DNA from: Gibbsiella quercinecans
GTDB lineage: Bacteria; Pseudomonadota; Gammaproteobacteria; Enterobacterales; Enterobacteriaceae
NCBI RefSeq assembly: GCF_002291425.1
Contig: NZ_CP014136.1
Span: 3,472,001-3,536,000, forward strand
Direction of reading: 5' to 3'
Length of the DNA: 64,000 nucleotides
This document shows positions 18,080 to 28,613 of the stretch, piece after piece. Position 1 is the first letter of the stretch. The number at the start of each line of letters is the position of its first letter. The notes below the pieces were generated by a model. That model was not told the origin of the DNA, did no database searches, and was given only the letters and a program-made list of their open reading frames with translations. A program made the translations under genes and the position numbers.

Positions 18080-19170
18080 GCTAATTCCTCATCAATGGCG
18101 CTGTTACCAAATAAACTGTGTTGGATCGGGTGCTTTGCCAACTGCAATAGCAGGCGCTCTACCGGCGCGGCGAGCCCAACCGATGGCGGCTGCGCTAAGT
18201 TATACCAGAGACCGTTGCCCTCATCCATGCCGCAGCCTGGCTTATCGAGCGGCTGCCACATAGGCACAATATCCAGGTGGAAATGGCTGAAGGTATGGCG
18301 AAATGCGTTGAGCTGTACCAAACGGCTGCCTTTCAGACCACGTTGTTGCAGCCAGAGTTCCAAATCGGCCTCGGCGGCGAACTGCGGGAAGCAAAACAGG
18401 CCGCCCCACAGGCCAACGGCGGGGCGCTGTTCCAGCCATACGCGATCGCCGTGCTGCAACAGTAAAAAGTAGGCGGTTTTTTCCGGCAGCGTCTGCTTGG
18501 GTTTCTTGCCTGGGTATTTTGCCCAGCTATGATTAGCGTAGGCCATGCAGCCGGTATTGAGCGGGCACAGTTCGCATTTGGGGCGGGAGCGGGTGCACAC
18601 CATCGCGCCCAGATCCATCATCGCCTGGTTGAACTGGCCAACGCCCTGCGCCGGGGTGACGTCGGTGCTGATTTGCCACAGGCGGTTTTCCACCTCTTTT
18701 TTTCCTGGCCAGCCTTCCACCGCGTAGCAGCGCGCCAGCACGCGTTTTACGTTGCCGTCGAGGATCGGATAATGCTGCCCAAGCGATAAAGACAGGATGG
18801 CGCCGGCCGTTGAGCGGCCGATGCCGGGCAGCGCGGCAATTTCTTCAAAGCTGGTCGGGAATTCACCGCCGTGCTGTGCCACAATAGTTTGCGCTGCCTT
18901 ATGCAAATTTCTGGCCCGCGCGTAGTAGCCAAGCCCGGTCCACAGGTGCAGCACTTCGTCCAGCGGTGCTTCAGCCAAGGCGCGCACGTTGGGGAAGTGG
19001 GCCATAAAACGCTGGAAATAGGGAATAACGGTGGCCACCTGGGTTTGTTGCAGCATCACCTCAGAGAGCCATACCTGATAAGGCGTTTTATCCAGTTGCC
19101 ACGGCAGCGTTTTACGGCCGCAGCGTTGATACCATTCAAGCACCAGGTGCGAGAACTGCTGTGCTTGCAT
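18076..19170 (-). CDS. mutY: Adenine DNA glycosylase
   Basis: Removes adenine mispaired with 8-oxoguanine, preventing G:C to T:A mutation. Starting from 19170 residue numbers match E. coli: catalytic Glu37 in [11 protein letters not shown], helix-hairpin-helix [13 protein letters not shown], Asp138 in [12 protein letters not shown], and the [4Fe-4S] ligands C-x6-C-x2-C-x5-C ([17 protein letters not shown]). The C-terminal NUDIX-like 8-oxoG domain follows ([20 protein letters not shown]). A second ATG directly upstream (19173) is an equal alternative. Divergent from trmB. Confidence 0.96.
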   Translation of the reverse strand: MQAQQFSHLVLEWYQRCGRKTLPWQLDKTPYQVWLSEVMLQQTQVATVIPYFQRFMAHFPNVRALAEAPLDEVLHLWTGLGYYARARNLHKAAQTIVAQHGGEFPTSFEEIAALPGIGRSTAGAILSLSLGQHYPILDGNVKRVLARCYAVEGWPGKKEVENRLWQISTDVTPAQGVGQFNQAMMDLGAMVCTRSRPKCELCPLNTGCMAYANHSWAKYPGKKPKQTLPEKTAYFLLLQHGDRVWLEQRPAVGLWGGLFCFPQFAAEADLELWLQQRGLKGSRLVQLNAFRHTFSHFHLDIVPMWQPLDKPGCGMDEGNGLWYNLAQPPSVGLAAPVERLLLQLAKHPIQHSLFGNSAIDEELA

Positions 19171-19395
19171 CATAAGTGGGTTTCGTGTTCGGCTGACAAA
19201 TTAAATTAAAGCGCGATTGCAGCATAGAGTCAGTGGGCTGTAAACCGGAACTTTCCTACGCTGGCAGTCCGGCTGCCGCAAGCGGCAACTTTATCGGCGC
19301 AACCATGCCGTTAACCAATAAGTAGGTTGTATTGTTTTTGTATCTTTGCATAATGCGCGTTTCCTTCATTGGCAGCCAAACAGACAGAAAACACG

Positions 19396-20115
19396 ATGAT
19401 TAATGACGTCATATCCCCGGAATTTGATGAGAACGGCCGCCCAATGCGCCGTATCCGCAGTTTTGTCCGCCGCCAGGGGCGGTTAACCAAAGGCCAGCAG
19501 CACGCGCTGGATAACTATTGGCCGGTGATGGGCGTGGAATATCAGACTGAACCGGTCGATCTGGCGGCGCTGTTCGGGCGCGAAGCGCCGGTGGTGCTGG
19601 AAATCGGCTTTGGCATGGGGGCTTCGCTGGTCACGATGGCGAGTAATAACCCGCAGCAGAACTTCCTGGGGATTGAAGTCCATTCCCCGGGCGTGGGCGC
19701 CTGCCTGGCCGACGCCCATGAAGCGGGCCTCGGCAACCTGCGCGTGATGTGCCATGACGCGGTGGAAGTGCTGGAAAACATGATCCCGGACGGCTCGCTG
19801 GATATGGTGCAGCTGTTTTTCCCGGATCCCTGGCATAAAGCGCGTCACAACAAGCGCCGTATCGTGCAGACGCCGTTTGTGGAACTGGTGCTGCGCAAGC
19901 TGAAAGTCGGCGGCGTATTCCATATGGCGACCGATTGGCAGCCCTACGCGGAACATATGCTGGAGGTTATGCACGGCGTCGCGGCGTACCGTAACCTTTC
20001 GGCCGATAATGATTACGTACCGCGGCCGGATTCACGGCCGTTAACCAAATTTGAATTACGTGGCCAACGTCTGGGGCATGGCGTTTGGGATTTGATGTTT
20101 GAGAGGAGAGCATAA
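19396..20115 (+). CDS. trmB: tRNA (guanine-N7-)-methyltransferase
   Basis: SAM-dependent enzyme forming m7G46 in tRNA variable loops. 239 residues from ATG 19396 ([20 protein letters not shown]), matching the family N-terminus; the frame extends upstream only through a TTG without support. SAM motif [12 protein letters not shown], then [15 protein letters not shown], and the catalytic block [16 protein letters not shown] are all present. Its stop overlaps the yggL start by one base. Confidence 0.95.
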   Translation: MINDVISPEFDENGRPMRRIRSFVRRQGRLTKGQQHALDNYWPVMGVEYQTEPVDLAALFGREAPVVLEIGFGMGASLVTMASNNPQQNFLGIEVHSPGVGACLADAHEAGLGNLRVMCHDAVEVLENMIPDGSLDMVQLFFPDPWHKARHNKRRIVQTPFVELVLRKLKVGGVFHMATDWQPYAEHMLEVMHGVAAYRNLSADNDYVPRPDSRPLTKFELRGQRLGHGVWDLMFERRA

Positions 20116-20441
20116 TGGCTAAGAACCGCAGTCGTCGTTTACGCAAGAAGTTACACATTGATGAGTTTCAAGAGCTGGGTTTCTCTGTTGCCTGGAGCTT
20201 TGCGCCCGGCACCAGCGTTGAGGATATCGACAGCACGCTGGATGCGTTTATTGACGACGTGATCGAACCCAATAGCCTGGCCTTTGACGGCAGCGGTTAC
20301 CTGCGCTGGGAAGGGCTGATCTGCCTGCAGCAAATCGGCCATTGCACCGAGCAGCATCGCGAACTGGTGAAAAACTGGCTGGAAGCGCGTGGCCTGGTTG
20401 AGGTTAAAGTCAGCGATTTGTTCGATATTTGGTGGGATTGA
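20115..20441 (+). CDS. yggL: YggL family protein (DUF469)
   Basis: A 108-residue acidic protein of the YggL family, reported to associate with the 50S ribosomal subunit; precise role unknown. Basic N-terminus [20 protein letters not shown] followed by the conserved FAPGTSVEDIDSTLDAFIDD and the ending DLFDIWWD. It overlaps the trmB stop by one base, ribosome site GAGGAGAG inside trmB. Confidence 0.92.
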   Translation: MAKNRSRRLRKKLHIDEFQELGFSVAWSFAPGTSVEDIDSTLDAFIDDVIEPNSLAFDGSGYLRWEGLICLQQIGHCTEQHRELVKNWLEARGLVEVKVSDLFDIWWD

Positions 20442-20558
20442 TATTGCCTGGCGCGGGGCGCAAAGCGCCCCGATATAGCGCCGGCGCGGCAGACTGGGCG
20501 CCCAGCCTGTTTTTGATAGGATGGCCGGGTGCCTGTTTGCGATGTGTGGAGTGGCGGG

Positions 20559-21482
20559 GTGGTTACAGCATTAAACAACGCGTTGCTGGATGAGATCCTG
20601 CAACAGGTTCGCCCGTTGATTGGCAAAGGCAAGGTGGCGGGCTATATCCCGGCGCTGGCCGAAGTCCCGGCCGATCGGCTGGGCATCGCCGTGTGTACCG
20701 TTAACGGCGACATGTTTCAAGCCGGCGACGCCGGCGAGCGCTTTTCAATTCAGTCGATTTCCAAGGTGCTTAGCCTGACGCTGGCGCTGACGCGCTACCA
20801 GGAAAGCGAAATCTGGCAGCGGGTGGGGAAAGAGCCTTCCGGCCTGCCGTTCAATTCGCTGTTGCAGTTGGAGATGGAGCAGGGCAAGCCGCGCAATCCG
20901 TTTATCAACCCGGGGGCGTTGGTGGTCTGCGACATGCTGCAAACCCGGCTCAGCGCGCCGAAACAGCGGATGCTGGAAGTGGTGCGTCAACTCGCCTGTG
21001 AAGACGATCTGGCCTACGACGCGCGCGTGGCGCGTTCGGAGTTTGAGCATTCCGACCGCAATGCCGCGATTGCCTATCTGATGAAGTCGTTCGGCAACTT
21101 TGAAAACGATGTGCTCACCGTTTTACGCACTTATTTTCATTACTGCGCGCTGCGCATGAGCTGCGTCGAACTGGCGCGCTGCTTTATCTATCTGGCTAAC
21201 CACGGCCGCGATTTGCAGGGCAATGCGGTGATTAGCCCGCTGCAATCGCGCCAGATTAACGCCCTGATGATGACCAGCGGCATGTACGACGGCGCCGGCG
21301 AATTCGCCTACCGCGTTGGGATGCCGGGCAAGTCTGGCGTGGGCGGCGGCATTATCGCCATCGTGCCGGAGGAGATGGCGATTGCGGTATGGTCGCCGGA
21401 GCTGGATCCTTCCGGTAACTCGCTGGCGGGAACTGCGGCGCTGGAGTTGTTGTCTGAACGAATCAACCGTTCAATTTTTTAG
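20559..21482 (+). CDS. glsB: Glutaminase
   Basis: Hydrolyses glutamine to glutamate and ammonia; serine-dependent beta-lactamase-like fold. Catalytic S-x-x-K is in [11 protein letters not shown], with the supporting Tyr in [13 protein letters not shown] and the KSGVGGGI loop. I chose GTG 20559 ([20 protein letters not shown] upstream), giving 307 residues, next to the 308 of E. coli GlsB/YneH; a GTG at 20529 would add ten unrelated residues. Downstream DUF2884 gene follows after 30 bases. Confidence 0.9.
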   Translation: MVTALNNALLDEILQQVRPLIGKGKVAGYIPALAEVPADRLGIAVCTVNGDMFQAGDAGERFSIQSISKVLSLTLALTRYQESEIWQRVGKEPSGLPFNSLLQLEMEQGKPRNPFINPGALVVCDMLQTRLSAPKQRMLEVVRQLACEDDLAYDARVARSEFEHSDRNAAIAYLMKSFGNFENDVLTVLRTYFHYCALRMSCVELARCFIYLANHGRDLQGNAVISPLQSRQINALMMTSGMYDGAGEFAYRVGMPGKSGVGGGIIAIVPEEMAIAVWSPELDPSGNSLAGTAALELLSERINRSIF

Positions 21483-21512
21483 TGCCACCTCGGAAGGGAG
21501 TCAGAAGACGAT

Positions 21513-22229
21513 ATGTTAAAGAAAACCGGGTTAGCCTTATTGCTGCTGGTGGTCGGGCAGGCGCATGCCGCTTATCAGTGCAGCGTAAAGCCCCAGGATG
21601 ATGTGATTATCAGCCCGCATAACGTCCAGGTGGTCGGCGCCGGCGGCGATCTGCAAATCTCACCGGATGGCGATGTGATCCGCAATGGCAAAACGCTCAG
21701 CCTGGACGACACCCAGCGCCAAAAGGCGTTCAGCTACCAAAGCGCACTGCGCAAAGATCTGCCGTGGATCGATCGCGGCGCCACCCAGCATCTGGAAAAG
21801 GCGCGGGTGGCGTTGGATCGCGTGATTGTCGAACAGTTGGGCAGCGGCAGCAACGTGCGCAACCGCCTGAGCACCCTTAACGATCAGCTTAAACAGCAGA
21901 TGGGGCGCATTATCGAACACCGTAGCGATGGTCTGGCCTTTCATCATAAGGCGATCGATCAGGTGGAACAGGACGGCCGCAATATCGTGCAGCAAAGCAT
22001 GGGCGGCGTGTTGCAAGACAGCCTGAATGAGATGGGGGTGAAGCAGGTGGCCAACAGCAACGGCAACCCGCTGCAGGCGATTATGGGCAACCTGGGCGGG
22101 CTGCAGCAGGCCATCCAAAACGAGTGGAACAACCAGGAGCAGGATTTTCAGAATTTTGGCCGCGATGTGTGCAACCGCGTCATCGCCCTGGAAAACCAGC
22201 GTAAAGATTTGCTCAACGTCTTGAAATAA
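21513..22229 (+). CDS. yggN: Exported DUF2884 protein YggN
   Basis: A 238-residue periplasmic protein of unknown function. Signal peptide MLKKTGLALLLLVVGQAHA, then the family start AYQCSVKPQDDVIISPHNV. The middle is helical and rich in Gln/Asn (QAIMGNLGGLQQAIQNEWNN). Length and sequence closely match E. coli YggN. Convergent with hemW across a short GC-rich hairpin. Confidence 0.92.
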   Translation: MLKKTGLALLLLVVGQAHAAYQCSVKPQDDVIISPHNVQVVGAGGDLQISPDGDVIRNGKTLSLDDTQRQKAFSYQSALRKDLPWIDRGATQHLEKARVALDRVIVEQLGSGSNVRNRLSTLNDQLKQQMGRIIEHRSDGLAFHHKAIDQVEQDGRNIVQQSMGGVLQDSLNEMGVKQVANSNGNPLQAIMGNLGGLQQAIQNEWNNQEQDFQNFGRDVCNRVIALENQRKDLLNVLK

Positions 22230-22246
22230 CCGCATTATCGTTAACG

Positions 22247-22266
22247 GGCAGGGGGCTTCCCCTGCC
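22247..22266. terminator. Hairpin between convergent yggN and hemW
   Basis: GGCAGGGG/CCCCTGCC stem with GCTT loop in the 41-base gap between the convergent genes. No long T-run on either side, so its strength as a terminator is uncertain. Confidence 0.4.
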
Positions 22267-22270
22267 GACG

Positions 22271-23422
22271 TTATTCATCCGCCAAAAACAGTTCCAACAG
22301 CGAATTGAGGAACAGTTTGCCTTTCTCGGTAATTTGCCAGTGCTCTGGCGTTTCAATCAGATAGCCCTTGGCCAGCGCTTCATCCAACTGCGGGCGGATC
22401 ACGCTTTCCGCTAACCCGGTGTAATGGCAAAAATCGGCGCGCGGTGCTGCTTCCAGCAGCCGAAAACGGTTCATGAAGAATTCAAACGGCCGTTCCTCGG
22501 CGCACACGTCATACTGCCTGGCCATATAGTCCCCGCGCATAAAGCCGCGTGGATGCTTGGTCTTGATGGTGCGCAGAATGCGCCCGTCGCTGAAGGTCAG
22601 TTTACCGTGGGCGCCGCAGCCAATTCCCAGGTAGTCGCCAAAGCGCCAGTAGTTGAGGTTGTGCTGGCACTGGTAGCCCGGCTTGGCATAGGCCGAGGTT
22701 TCATATTGCTGATAGCCGGCGGCGCTCAGCAGCGCATGCCCCTGCTGGAAGATATCCCACAGTGCGTCGTCGTCCGGCAGCACCGGCGGGCGCGAGCTGA
22801 ACAGCGTGTTGGGTTCGATGGTCAACTGATACCAGGACAAGTGCGGCGGGTTGAGGGCAATGGCCTGGCGCAGGTCGTCCAGCGCTTCTTCCAACGATTG
22901 GTCTGGCAGGCCGTGCATCAGATCAAGGTTAAAGCTGCGCAGCCCCAGCCCAGTGGCTAACCGGGCGGCGCGCCGGGCCTCTTCCGGGCCGTGAATGCGC
23001 CCCAGGCGCGTTAATTTCTCTGCGCTGAAGCTTTGCACCCCAATCGAAATGCGGTTCACCCCGGCCTGTTGGTAGCCGCTGAAGCGATCGGCCTCGACGG
23101 TGCCGGGGTTGGCCTCCATGGTGATCTCGGCATCGGCCGCCACCGGGATGCGCGCACGCACGCCATCCAGCAATGCCTGCATCGCATCGGCCGACAGCAG
23201 GCTTGGCGTGCCGCCGCCGATAAAAATGGTGCTGACGCCGCGGCCGCTGGTTAGCGGCAGATCGGCGCTCAGGTCCGCCAGCAGATGATCGACATATTCC
23301 CGGTGCGGCACCTCGCCTTTCAGGGCGTGCGAGTTGAAATCGCAGTACGGGCATTTTTGCACGCACCAGGGAATATGGATATACAGGCTGAGCGGCGGCA
23401 GGTGCAGGGCATTACTTGGCAT
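22271..23422 (-). CDS. hemW: Heme chaperone HemW (radical SAM family)
   Basis: A radical-SAM protein related to coproporphyrinogen dehydrogenase but acting as a heme-binding chaperone that delivers heme to respiratory proteins. The radical-SAM cluster motif C-x3-C-x2-C is at residues 20-27 (CVQKCPYC), followed by [10 protein letters not shown]. 383 residues; the C-terminal HemN domain is present. The annotated start overlaps the end of rdgB by 11 bases, an operon arrangement conserved in enterobacteria. Confidence 0.95.
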   Translation of the reverse strand: MPSNALHLPPLSLYIHIPWCVQKCPYCDFNSHALKGEVPHREYVDHLLADLSADLPLTSGRGVSTIFIGGGTPSLLSADAMQALLDGVRARIPVAADAEITMEANPGTVEADRFSGYQQAGVNRISIGVQSFSAEKLTRLGRIHGPEEARRAARLATGLGLRSFNLDLMHGLPDQSLEEALDDLRQAIALNPPHLSWYQLTIEPNTLFSSRPPVLPDDDALWDIFQQGHALLSAAGYQQYETSAYAKPGYQCQHNLNYWRFGDYLGIGCGAHGKLTFSDGRILRTIKTKHPRGFMRGDYMARQYDVCAEERPFEFFMNRFRLLEAAPRADFCHYTGLAESVIRPQLDEALAKGYLIETPEHWQITEKGKLFLNSLLELFLADE

Positions 23423-24008
23423 TACGCAGGGCTTCCAGCATCAGGGTTAACGCCTTGCCACGGTGCGACACGGCGCTTTTCTCTTCGCGGGTCAGCTCGG
23501 CGGCGGTGCGCCCCTGTTCCGGAACGTAGAAAATAGGATCGTAGCCAAAGCCGCCCTGGCCGGCCGGTTCGGCGGTAATCTCACCGGCCCAGCTGCCGTG
23601 GAACACCAGCGGCGTTGGATCTTGCGCGTGGCGCAGATAAACCAGCACGCAGTGGAATTGCGCGCCGCGGCTGCCCGGCGGCACGTCTTTCAGCGCCGCC
23701 AGCAGTTTTTCCAGGTTTTGTTGATCGCTGGCGTCCTCGCCGGCGTAGCGGGCGGAATAGATGCCCGGTGCGCCGCCCAGAGCATCCACCGCCAGGCCGG
23801 AATCGTCGGCAATGGCCGGCAGGCCGGTAACCTGAGCGGCATGGCGCGCCTTCAAGATCGCGTTTTCAATAAACGTCAGGCCGGTTTCCTCGGCGGATTC
23901 CACCCCCAGATCGGTCTGGGCGACCACATCCAGGCCGAAATCGGCCAGCAGGCTGGCAAGCTCGCGTACCTTACCGGGATTGCCGGTGGCAAGAACCACT
24001 TTTTGCAT
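23412..24008 (-). CDS. rdgB: dITP/XTP pyrophosphatase (Ham1 family)
   Basis: Hydrolyses non-canonical purine triphosphates (dITP, XTP) to monophosphates, keeping them out of DNA. N-terminus [20 protein letters not shown] carries the substrate-binding ATGNxx[14 protein letters not shown] and the closing [10 protein letters not shown] are the other family motifs. 198 residues, as expected (E. coli 197). Lies between yggU and hemW. Confidence 0.96.
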   Translation of the reverse strand: MQKVVLATGNPGKVRELASLLADFGLDVVAQTDLGVESAEETGLTFIENAILKARHAAQVTGLPAIADDSGLAVDALGGAPGIYSARYAGEDASDQQNLEKLLAALKDVPPGSRGAQFHCVLVYLRHAQDPTPLVFHGSWAGEITAEPAGQGGFGYDPIFYVPEQGRTAAELTREEKSAVSHRGKALTLMLEALRNAK

Positions 24009-24027
24009 GATGAGACTACCTTGAAAA

Positions 24028-24318
24028 TTATTCGATGAGTGCAGCGACCACAGCGGGGATCTGTTGCGGGTTCATAATGCGCAGCTGTTTGTGCCGCCCC
24101 AGATCGCCTTTCTCGATGATGACGTTGCTTTTCGCCACTTTGAACTGCTTGGCGATGAACTTGATCAGATGGGCATTGGCCTGGCCGTCCACCGGCGGAG
24201 CCGTGATGGCGACTTTTAATTCGTCGCCATGCAGGCCAACAATCTGGTCGCGGCTGGCTTTCGGCTGAATATATAGCCTGAGCGCCAGCCCGTCCAGTAG
24301 AGGGGTTACCGCACTCAC
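24028..24318 (-). CDS. yggU: YggU, DUF167 family protein
   Basis: A 96-residue protein of the widespread UPF0235/DUF167 family, function unknown. Family motifs [14 protein letters not shown] and [18 protein letters not shown] are present. Its start overlaps the yggT stop by four bases, so the two are translationally coupled. Confidence 0.93.
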   Translation of the reverse strand: MSAVTPLLDGLALRLYIQPKASRDQIVGLHGDELKVAITAPPVDGQANAHLIKFIAKQFKVAKSNVIIEKGDLGRHKQLRIMNPQQIPAVVAALIE

Positions 24319-24869
24319 AGCAGGAACCAGATTTCGCCGAACAGATCCATCCCCAGGTAGTTGATCAGATAGAGGATCAGGATCACCACCATGGCGGAAA
24401 AATCAATGCCGCCCATAGCCGGGAGCACGCGGCGGATCGGCGCCATCAACGGCTCGGTAAGTTGATACATCACGTAATCAAGCGGGTTGCGCCCCTGGCT
24501 TATCCAGCTCATCAGCGCGCGGATGATCATCACCCAGAAGATCAGGTAACCGGCCGACTTCACCAGCGAGATCAGGCCAAACAGCAGGTTATACGGGCTG
24601 AGCGCAATGGCGCCGCCCTGTATCAGCAGCAACAGCGGATACTTGATGGTCATCAACAGGAACGCCAGCAGCAGCGACGCGCTGTCGATCGGCCCCAGCG
24701 GCGGGATGATGCGGCGCAGCGGGCCCACCAGCGGCTGGGTGATCTTAACCACGAACTGTGAAAACGGGTTGTAGAAATCGGTGCGCGCCCACTGCATCCA
24801 AATACGCAGCAGGAGCACCATCACGTAAAGATCGATAACGGTTTTGACCAGAAAAGTCAGTGTCAGCAT
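24315..24869 (-). CDS. yggT: YggT family inner-membrane protein
   Basis: A 184-residue integral membrane protein with a duplicated YGGT domain; each half has hydrophobic segments and an Mx[13 protein letters not shown] block ([19 protein letters not shown] and [18 protein letters not shown]). E. coli YggT has been linked to osmotic-shock tolerance; the role is not certain. Located between proC and yggU. Confidence 0.93.
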   Translation of the reverse strand: MLTLTFLVKTVIDLYVMVLLLRIWMQWARTDFYNPFSQFVVKITQPLVGPLRRIIPPLGPIDSASLLLAFLLMTIKYPLLLLIQGGAIALSPYNLLFGLISLVKSAGYLIFWVMIIRALMSWISQGRNPLDYVMYQLTEPLMAPIRRVLPAMGGIDFSAMVVILILYLINYLGMDLFGEIWFLL

Positions 24870-24954
24870 GTAGTGGCCTTTCTCCTTAGCGCCTATCCCG
24901 GTAGGCTATTTTGCTTGTGCTCGGCGGGATAGGCTGTGTTGGTTATTTTATCGG

Positions 24955-25776
24955 TTAAAACAGCTTTTCCATTTCCTGCGCCCGGTTGACCGCAGCCTGC
25001 ATCGCTTTGGCGACGGTTGCCGGCAGTTGCTGTTCATTGAACACCCGCAGCGCTTCGGCGGTGGTGCCGCCTTTTGAGGTCACCTGTTCACGCAGCGTGG
25101 AAAGCGGCGTATCCGGGTTGGCCTCAACCAGCGCGGCGGCGCCGGCGGCGGCCTGCTGCACCAGCTCACGCGCCGCTTGGCTGCTAAAGCCCATACGTTC
25201 GGCTTCTTGTTGCATGGCTTCCATAAACAGGAAGAAGTAGGCCGGGGCGCTGCCAGCAGCGGCAATCACGCCATTGATGCCCTGTTCTTCATCCACCCAG
25301 CTCACTTTTCCCACCGCGCTCATCAGCGCGCTGGTGTAATCCCGATCTGCCTGGCTGACCTGCGGCGGCGCGTACAGGCCGCTCATGCCCTTGCCCACCA
25401 ACGACGGGGTGTTGGGCATGATACGCACGATGCTCAGCTTATCGCCCAGCAACTGGTAAAAGCGGCTGACCTGCACTCCGGCCGCGATGGAAAGCACCAG
25501 CTTGCCGCTGAAATCCACCTGTTCCTGCAGTGGTTTGCAGACATCGGCCATCATCTGCGGCTTCACCGCCAGCACGATCACCTGCGCTTCGCGCGCGCAG
25601 GCGGCGTTGTCGCCGCTGCTGTTGATGCCGTATTCCGCCGCCAGCGCATCCCGATTTTTCGCCGACGGGGCGCAGACGCTGATGGCGTTAGCCGGGTAGC
25701 CGCCGGCAACCAGGCCGGCGATAATCGCACGGGCCATATTGCCTGCGCCGATAAAGGTAATCTTGCGATGCTGCAT
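24955..25776 (-). CDS. proC: Pyrroline-5-carboxylate reductase
   Basis: Last step of proline synthesis, reducing P5C with NAD(P)H; ProB and ProA are encoded at 4033-6399. N-terminal Rossmann motif FIGAGNMARAIIAGL, and the C-terminal catalytic helix region KVSWVDEEQGINGVIAAAGS and TLREQVTSKGGTTAEALRVF. ATG 25776 (MQHRKITFIG) follows GAGGGA; a TTG one codon earlier is not needed. Unlike E. coli K-12, where proC is elsewhere, it sits between yggS and yggT, the arrangement in many other gamma-proteobacteria. Confidence 0.95.
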   Translation of the reverse strand: MQHRKITFIGAGNMARAIIAGLVAGGYPANAISVCAPSAKNRDALAAEYGINSSGDNAACAREAQVIVLAVKPQMMADVCKPLQEQVDFSGKLVLSIAAGVQVSRFYQLLGDKLSIVRIMPNTPSLVGKGMSGLYAPPQVSQADRDYTSALMSAVGKVSWVDEEQGINGVIAAAGSAPAYFFLFMEAMQQEAERMGFSSQAARELVQQAAAGAAALVEANPDTPLSTLREQVTSKGGTTAEALRVFNEQQLPATVAKAMQAAVNRAQEMEKLF

Positions 25777-25796
25777 CAAATCCCTCGTCTTTTCTG

Positions 25797-26504
25797 TCAG
25801 GCCTGTGAGTAATCACGGGCGCCAAAAATTGCGGTGCCAATGCGCACCAGGGTACTGCCTGCGGCAATGGCCGCCGCCATATCATCCGTCATGCCCATAG
25901 ATAGCGTATCCACCTGCGGGTAGTGCTGTTTCAATTGCAGGAACGCATCGTTCATCTGTTGGAAAACCGCCAACTGGCGCTGATAGTCCGTTTCTACCGC
26001 CGGGATCGCCATCAGGCCGCGCAGCCGAAGATGAGGCAGGGCGGTGACGGCCTGCGCCAGTGCCGGCAGCTCAGCCAATACAATGCCAGATTTGCTTGAT
26101 TCATCGCTGATATTTATTTGAATCAGCACGTTTAGCGGCGCCATGCCCGCCGGGCGCTGTGCGCTCAGGCGTTGGGCGATGCGCAGACGATCGACGGTGT
26201 GGCACCAGGCGAAGTTCTCCGCCACCAGCCGGCTTTTATTGGATTGCAGCGGGCCGATAAAGTGCCACTCCAGCTCCGCGCCCTGCGGCAACTGGCGAAA
26301 GTGCTGAATTTTATCCACGCCTTCCTGCACATAGTTCTCGCCAAAGGCGCGCTGGCCGGCGGAAATCGCTTCTGCGATCGCCGCCACAGGTTTGGTTTTG
26401 CTTACCGCAAGCAATGTCACTTCTGCTGGATTGCGCGCGCAGCTTTGCGCAGCGGCCGCAATACGGCTCCTGACATCCTGCAGATTCTGTTGAATAGTGC
26501 TCAT
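25797..26504 (-). CDS. yggS: PLP homeostasis protein YggS
   Basis: PLP-binding protein of the YggS/PROSC (COG0325) family that buffers PLP and affects amino-acid metabolism; it has no proven catalysis. PLP Lys36 lies in VTLLAVSKTKPV. HFIGPLQSNKSR and LSMGMTDDMAAAI (phosphate-binding) are present. 235 residues. Head of the yggS-proC-yggT-yggU-rdgB-hemW run and divergent from the PilT-like gene, with 20 bases between the starts. Confidence 0.95.
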   Translation of the reverse strand: MSTIQQNLQDVRSRIAAAAQSCARNPAEVTLLAVSKTKPVAAIAEAISAGQRAFGENYVQEGVDKIQHFRQLPQGAELEWHFIGPLQSNKSRLVAENFAWCHTVDRLRIAQRLSAQRPAGMAPLNVLIQINISDESSKSGIVLAELPALAQAVTALPHLRLRGLMAIPAVETDYQRQLAVFQQMNDAFLQLKQHYPQVDTLSMGMTDDMAAAIAAGSTLVRIGTAIFGARDYSQA

Positions 26505-26524
26505 TATTGACCCAGGAGATTGAG

Positions 26525-27562
26525 ATGGACATCAATGAATTTGTGGCCCTTAGTGTAAAGCATAATGCCTCTGATCTGCACCTTTGTACCGGCCATCTGC
26601 CGATGTTGCGTATTGACGGCCGGCTACAGCCGCTGGCCGGCGCGCTGCAATTAACCACCACGGCGATGGCGGCGTTGTGTTCACAACTGTTAACGCCCGC
26701 CGAACAACGGCGCCTGCGGCAGGAAGGCCAGCTCGACAAAGCCGTGGCATTGCCCGGCGGCAGCCGGCTGCGGGCCAACGTTTTTCTGCAGCATTTGGGG
26801 GTATCCATCGCCCTGCGGCGTATTGCCGAGCGTTGCCCCACGCTGGAACAGCTGCGGGCGCCGCCGATAATGGCCGCGCTGGCGCAGCGGGATGACGGTT
26901 TGATCCTGGTGACGGGCGCCACCGGCAGCGGCAAATCGACGACGTTGGCGGCGATGATCGATCACATCAATCAACACCAGCCGCGCCACATCCTGACGCT
27001 GGAAGATCCCATCGAGTTTATTCACCACAGCCGCCGCGCGCTGATTCAGCAGCGTGAGCTGGGGCGGGATATGCCGGATTTTGACGGCGCACTGCGCGCC
27101 GCCCTGCGTGAAGATCCGGATGTGATTTTGCTGGGAGAGCTGCGGGATACCGCCACCATTCGGCTGGCGTTGACCGCCGCGGAAACCGGCCACCTGGTGT
27201 TGGCTACGTTGCATACCCGCGGCGCGGCACAGGCGGTGGAGCGGTTGGTGGACGTATTCCCGGCGGATGAGAAACCCTACGTGCGCGCCCAACTGGCGAA
27301 CAGCCTGCAGGCGGTGATCGCCCAGCGGTTATTATGCCAACACCGCGCTGGCCGGGTGGCAGTGTTTGAAATCCTGACCGCCACGGCGGCGGTCAGCAGT
27401 ATGATCCGCGAAGGCAAAACGCATCAGCTCGCCAGCCTGCTGCAAACCGGTGCGCAGGCGGGCATGCAAACCTTTGAACAGGGCCTGCGACAGCGGATCC
27501 AGGCCGGCCTGCTGGGCGCAGAGGCTAGCCCAGATGCTGCTCAAACCAGCTTTCCAGAATGA
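26525..27562 (+). CDS. yggR: PilT-like type II/IV secretion ATPase YggR
   Basis: Hexameric ATPase homologous to the pilus-retraction motor PilT; no pilin genes are adjacent, so its role here is unclear. ATG 26525 ([20 protein letters not shown]) has AGGAG eight bases upstream; 345 residues. Walker [10 protein letters not shown] (about 131-139), Asp box [10 protein letters not shown], Walker [10 protein letters not shown] and His box [12 protein letters not shown] are intact. Its last 38 bases overlap the end of convergent ruvX. Confidence 0.93.
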   Translation: MDINEFVALSVKHNASDLHLCTGHLPMLRIDGRLQPLAGALQLTTTAMAALCSQLLTPAEQRRLRQEGQLDKAVALPGGSRLRANVFLQHLGVSIALRRIAERCPTLEQLRAPPIMAALAQRDDGLILVTGATGSGKSTTLAAMIDHINQHQPRHILTLEDPIEFIHHSRRALIQQRELGRDMPDFDGALRAALREDPDVILLGELRDTATIRLALTAAETGHLVLATLHTRGAAQAVERLVDVFPADEKPYVRAQLANSLQAVIAQRLLCQHRAGRVAVFEILTATAAVSSMIREGKTHQLASLLQTGAQAGMQTFEQGLRQRIQAGLLGAEASPDAAQTSFPE

Positions 27563-27947
27563 CCACCGCAGAAGCCGAATCCACGCTGCCTTTGTCCAGC
27601 GCGCGGAAGCCGCCGCGATCGAACAGGTGCGCGCGTGCTTCAACGGTGCTCAGGCGTTCGTCATGCAGCGTGACTTCGCAGCCGAAGCGGCCATGCAGGC
27701 GGTTGGCAAACTTACGGGCGCGGGCGGTCAGCGGCTGCTCGGTGCCGTCCATGTTTAACGGCAGGCCGACGATCACCAAATCCGGCTGCCACTCTTTCAG
27801 CAGGCGCTCGATCTTCTGCCAGTCCGGGGTGCCGTCCTGCGCTTTGAATGCTGCCAGTGCTCGCGCGGTGCCGGTGATTTCCTGGCCGATGGCCGCGCCG
27901 ATGCTTTTGGTACCGAAATCAAAGGCGATAAGAGTACGGTTGCTCAT
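27525..27947 (-). CDS. ruvX: Putative pre-16S rRNA nuclease RuvX/YqgF
   Basis: RNase H-like-fold protein implicated in 5' maturation of 16S rRNA. 140 residues; motifs [16 protein letters not shown] (first acidic residue), [13 protein letters not shown] and the late [10 protein letters not shown]. Its start shares one base with the yqgE stop. The 3' end overlaps the convergent yggR by 38 bases. Confidence 0.95.
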   Translation of the reverse strand: MSNRTLIAFDFGTKSIGAAIGQEITGTARALAAFKAQDGTPDWQKIERLLKEWQPDLVIVGLPLNMDGTEQPLTARARKFANRLHGRFGCEVTLHDERLSTVEARAHLFDRGGFRALDKGSVDSASAVVILESWFEQHLG

Positions 27948-28510
27948 CAGGCGTGCCCCGCATGGTTGGCGATGCTGCGGATATCTATTCCCAGGCGGTT
28001 TGCCGCTTCACGCCAGCGGCTGGCGATCGGCGTGTGGAACAGGATATCGGCATCGGCTTCGATGGTCAGCCAGGCATTTTCCAGCACTTCCTGTTCCAGT
28101 TGGCCTTTTTCCCAACCGGCATAGCCCAGCGCCACCAGCACGTCGGCCGGTTGCTCTGCCGTGCCGAGGGTTTCCAGCACGTCTTTTGAGGTGGTGATCA
28201 TGGTATCGGCAGAGATCATGATGCTAGAGGCAAAGCCTTCACGGGGGGTGTGCAGAATAAAACCGCGATCGTCCGCCAGCGGCCCGCCGGCAAACACCGG
28301 TTTGTCCAGGCTTATGGCCGGATCTCGCGGGGAAGGGGCGATCTTCAACTTATGCAACACGCTTTCCACCGTAAATTGCTCCACCGGTTTATTGATCACC
28401 AACCCCATGGCGCCATCGTCGTTGTGCTCGCACAGGTAGATCACCGAATGCTTGAAACGGGGATTCTGCATGGTTGGCATGGCAATCAGGAAATGGTGTT
28501 GTAAATTCAT
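27947..28510 (-). CDS. yqgE: YqgE/AlgH family protein
   Basis: A 187-residue UPF0301 protein, function unknown though homologous to AlgH. Family blocks [30 protein letters not shown] and [19 protein letters not shown] are clear. Between gshB and ruvX as in E. coli. A GC-rich inverted repeat (AGCACGGGCG / CGCCCGTGCT, near 28576-28602) separates it from gshB. Confidence 0.94.
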   Translation of the reverse strand: MNLQHHFLIAMPTMQNPRFKHSVIYLCEHNDDGAMGLVINKPVEQFTVESVLHKLKIAPSPRDPAISLDKPVFAGGPLADDRGFILHTPREGFASSIMISADTMITTSKDVLETLGTAEQPADVLVALGYAGWEKGQLEQEVLENAWLTIEADADILFHTPIASRWREAANRLGIDIRSIANHAGHA

Positions 28511-28613
28511 CGTGTTATATAAGGCTCATCCGGTTGAAAGTGAGCAGCCGTAAGTCATGCGGCCTACAGTATGCACAGCACGGGCGGGGTTGGCGCCCGT
28601 GCTGGCGTTGGTT

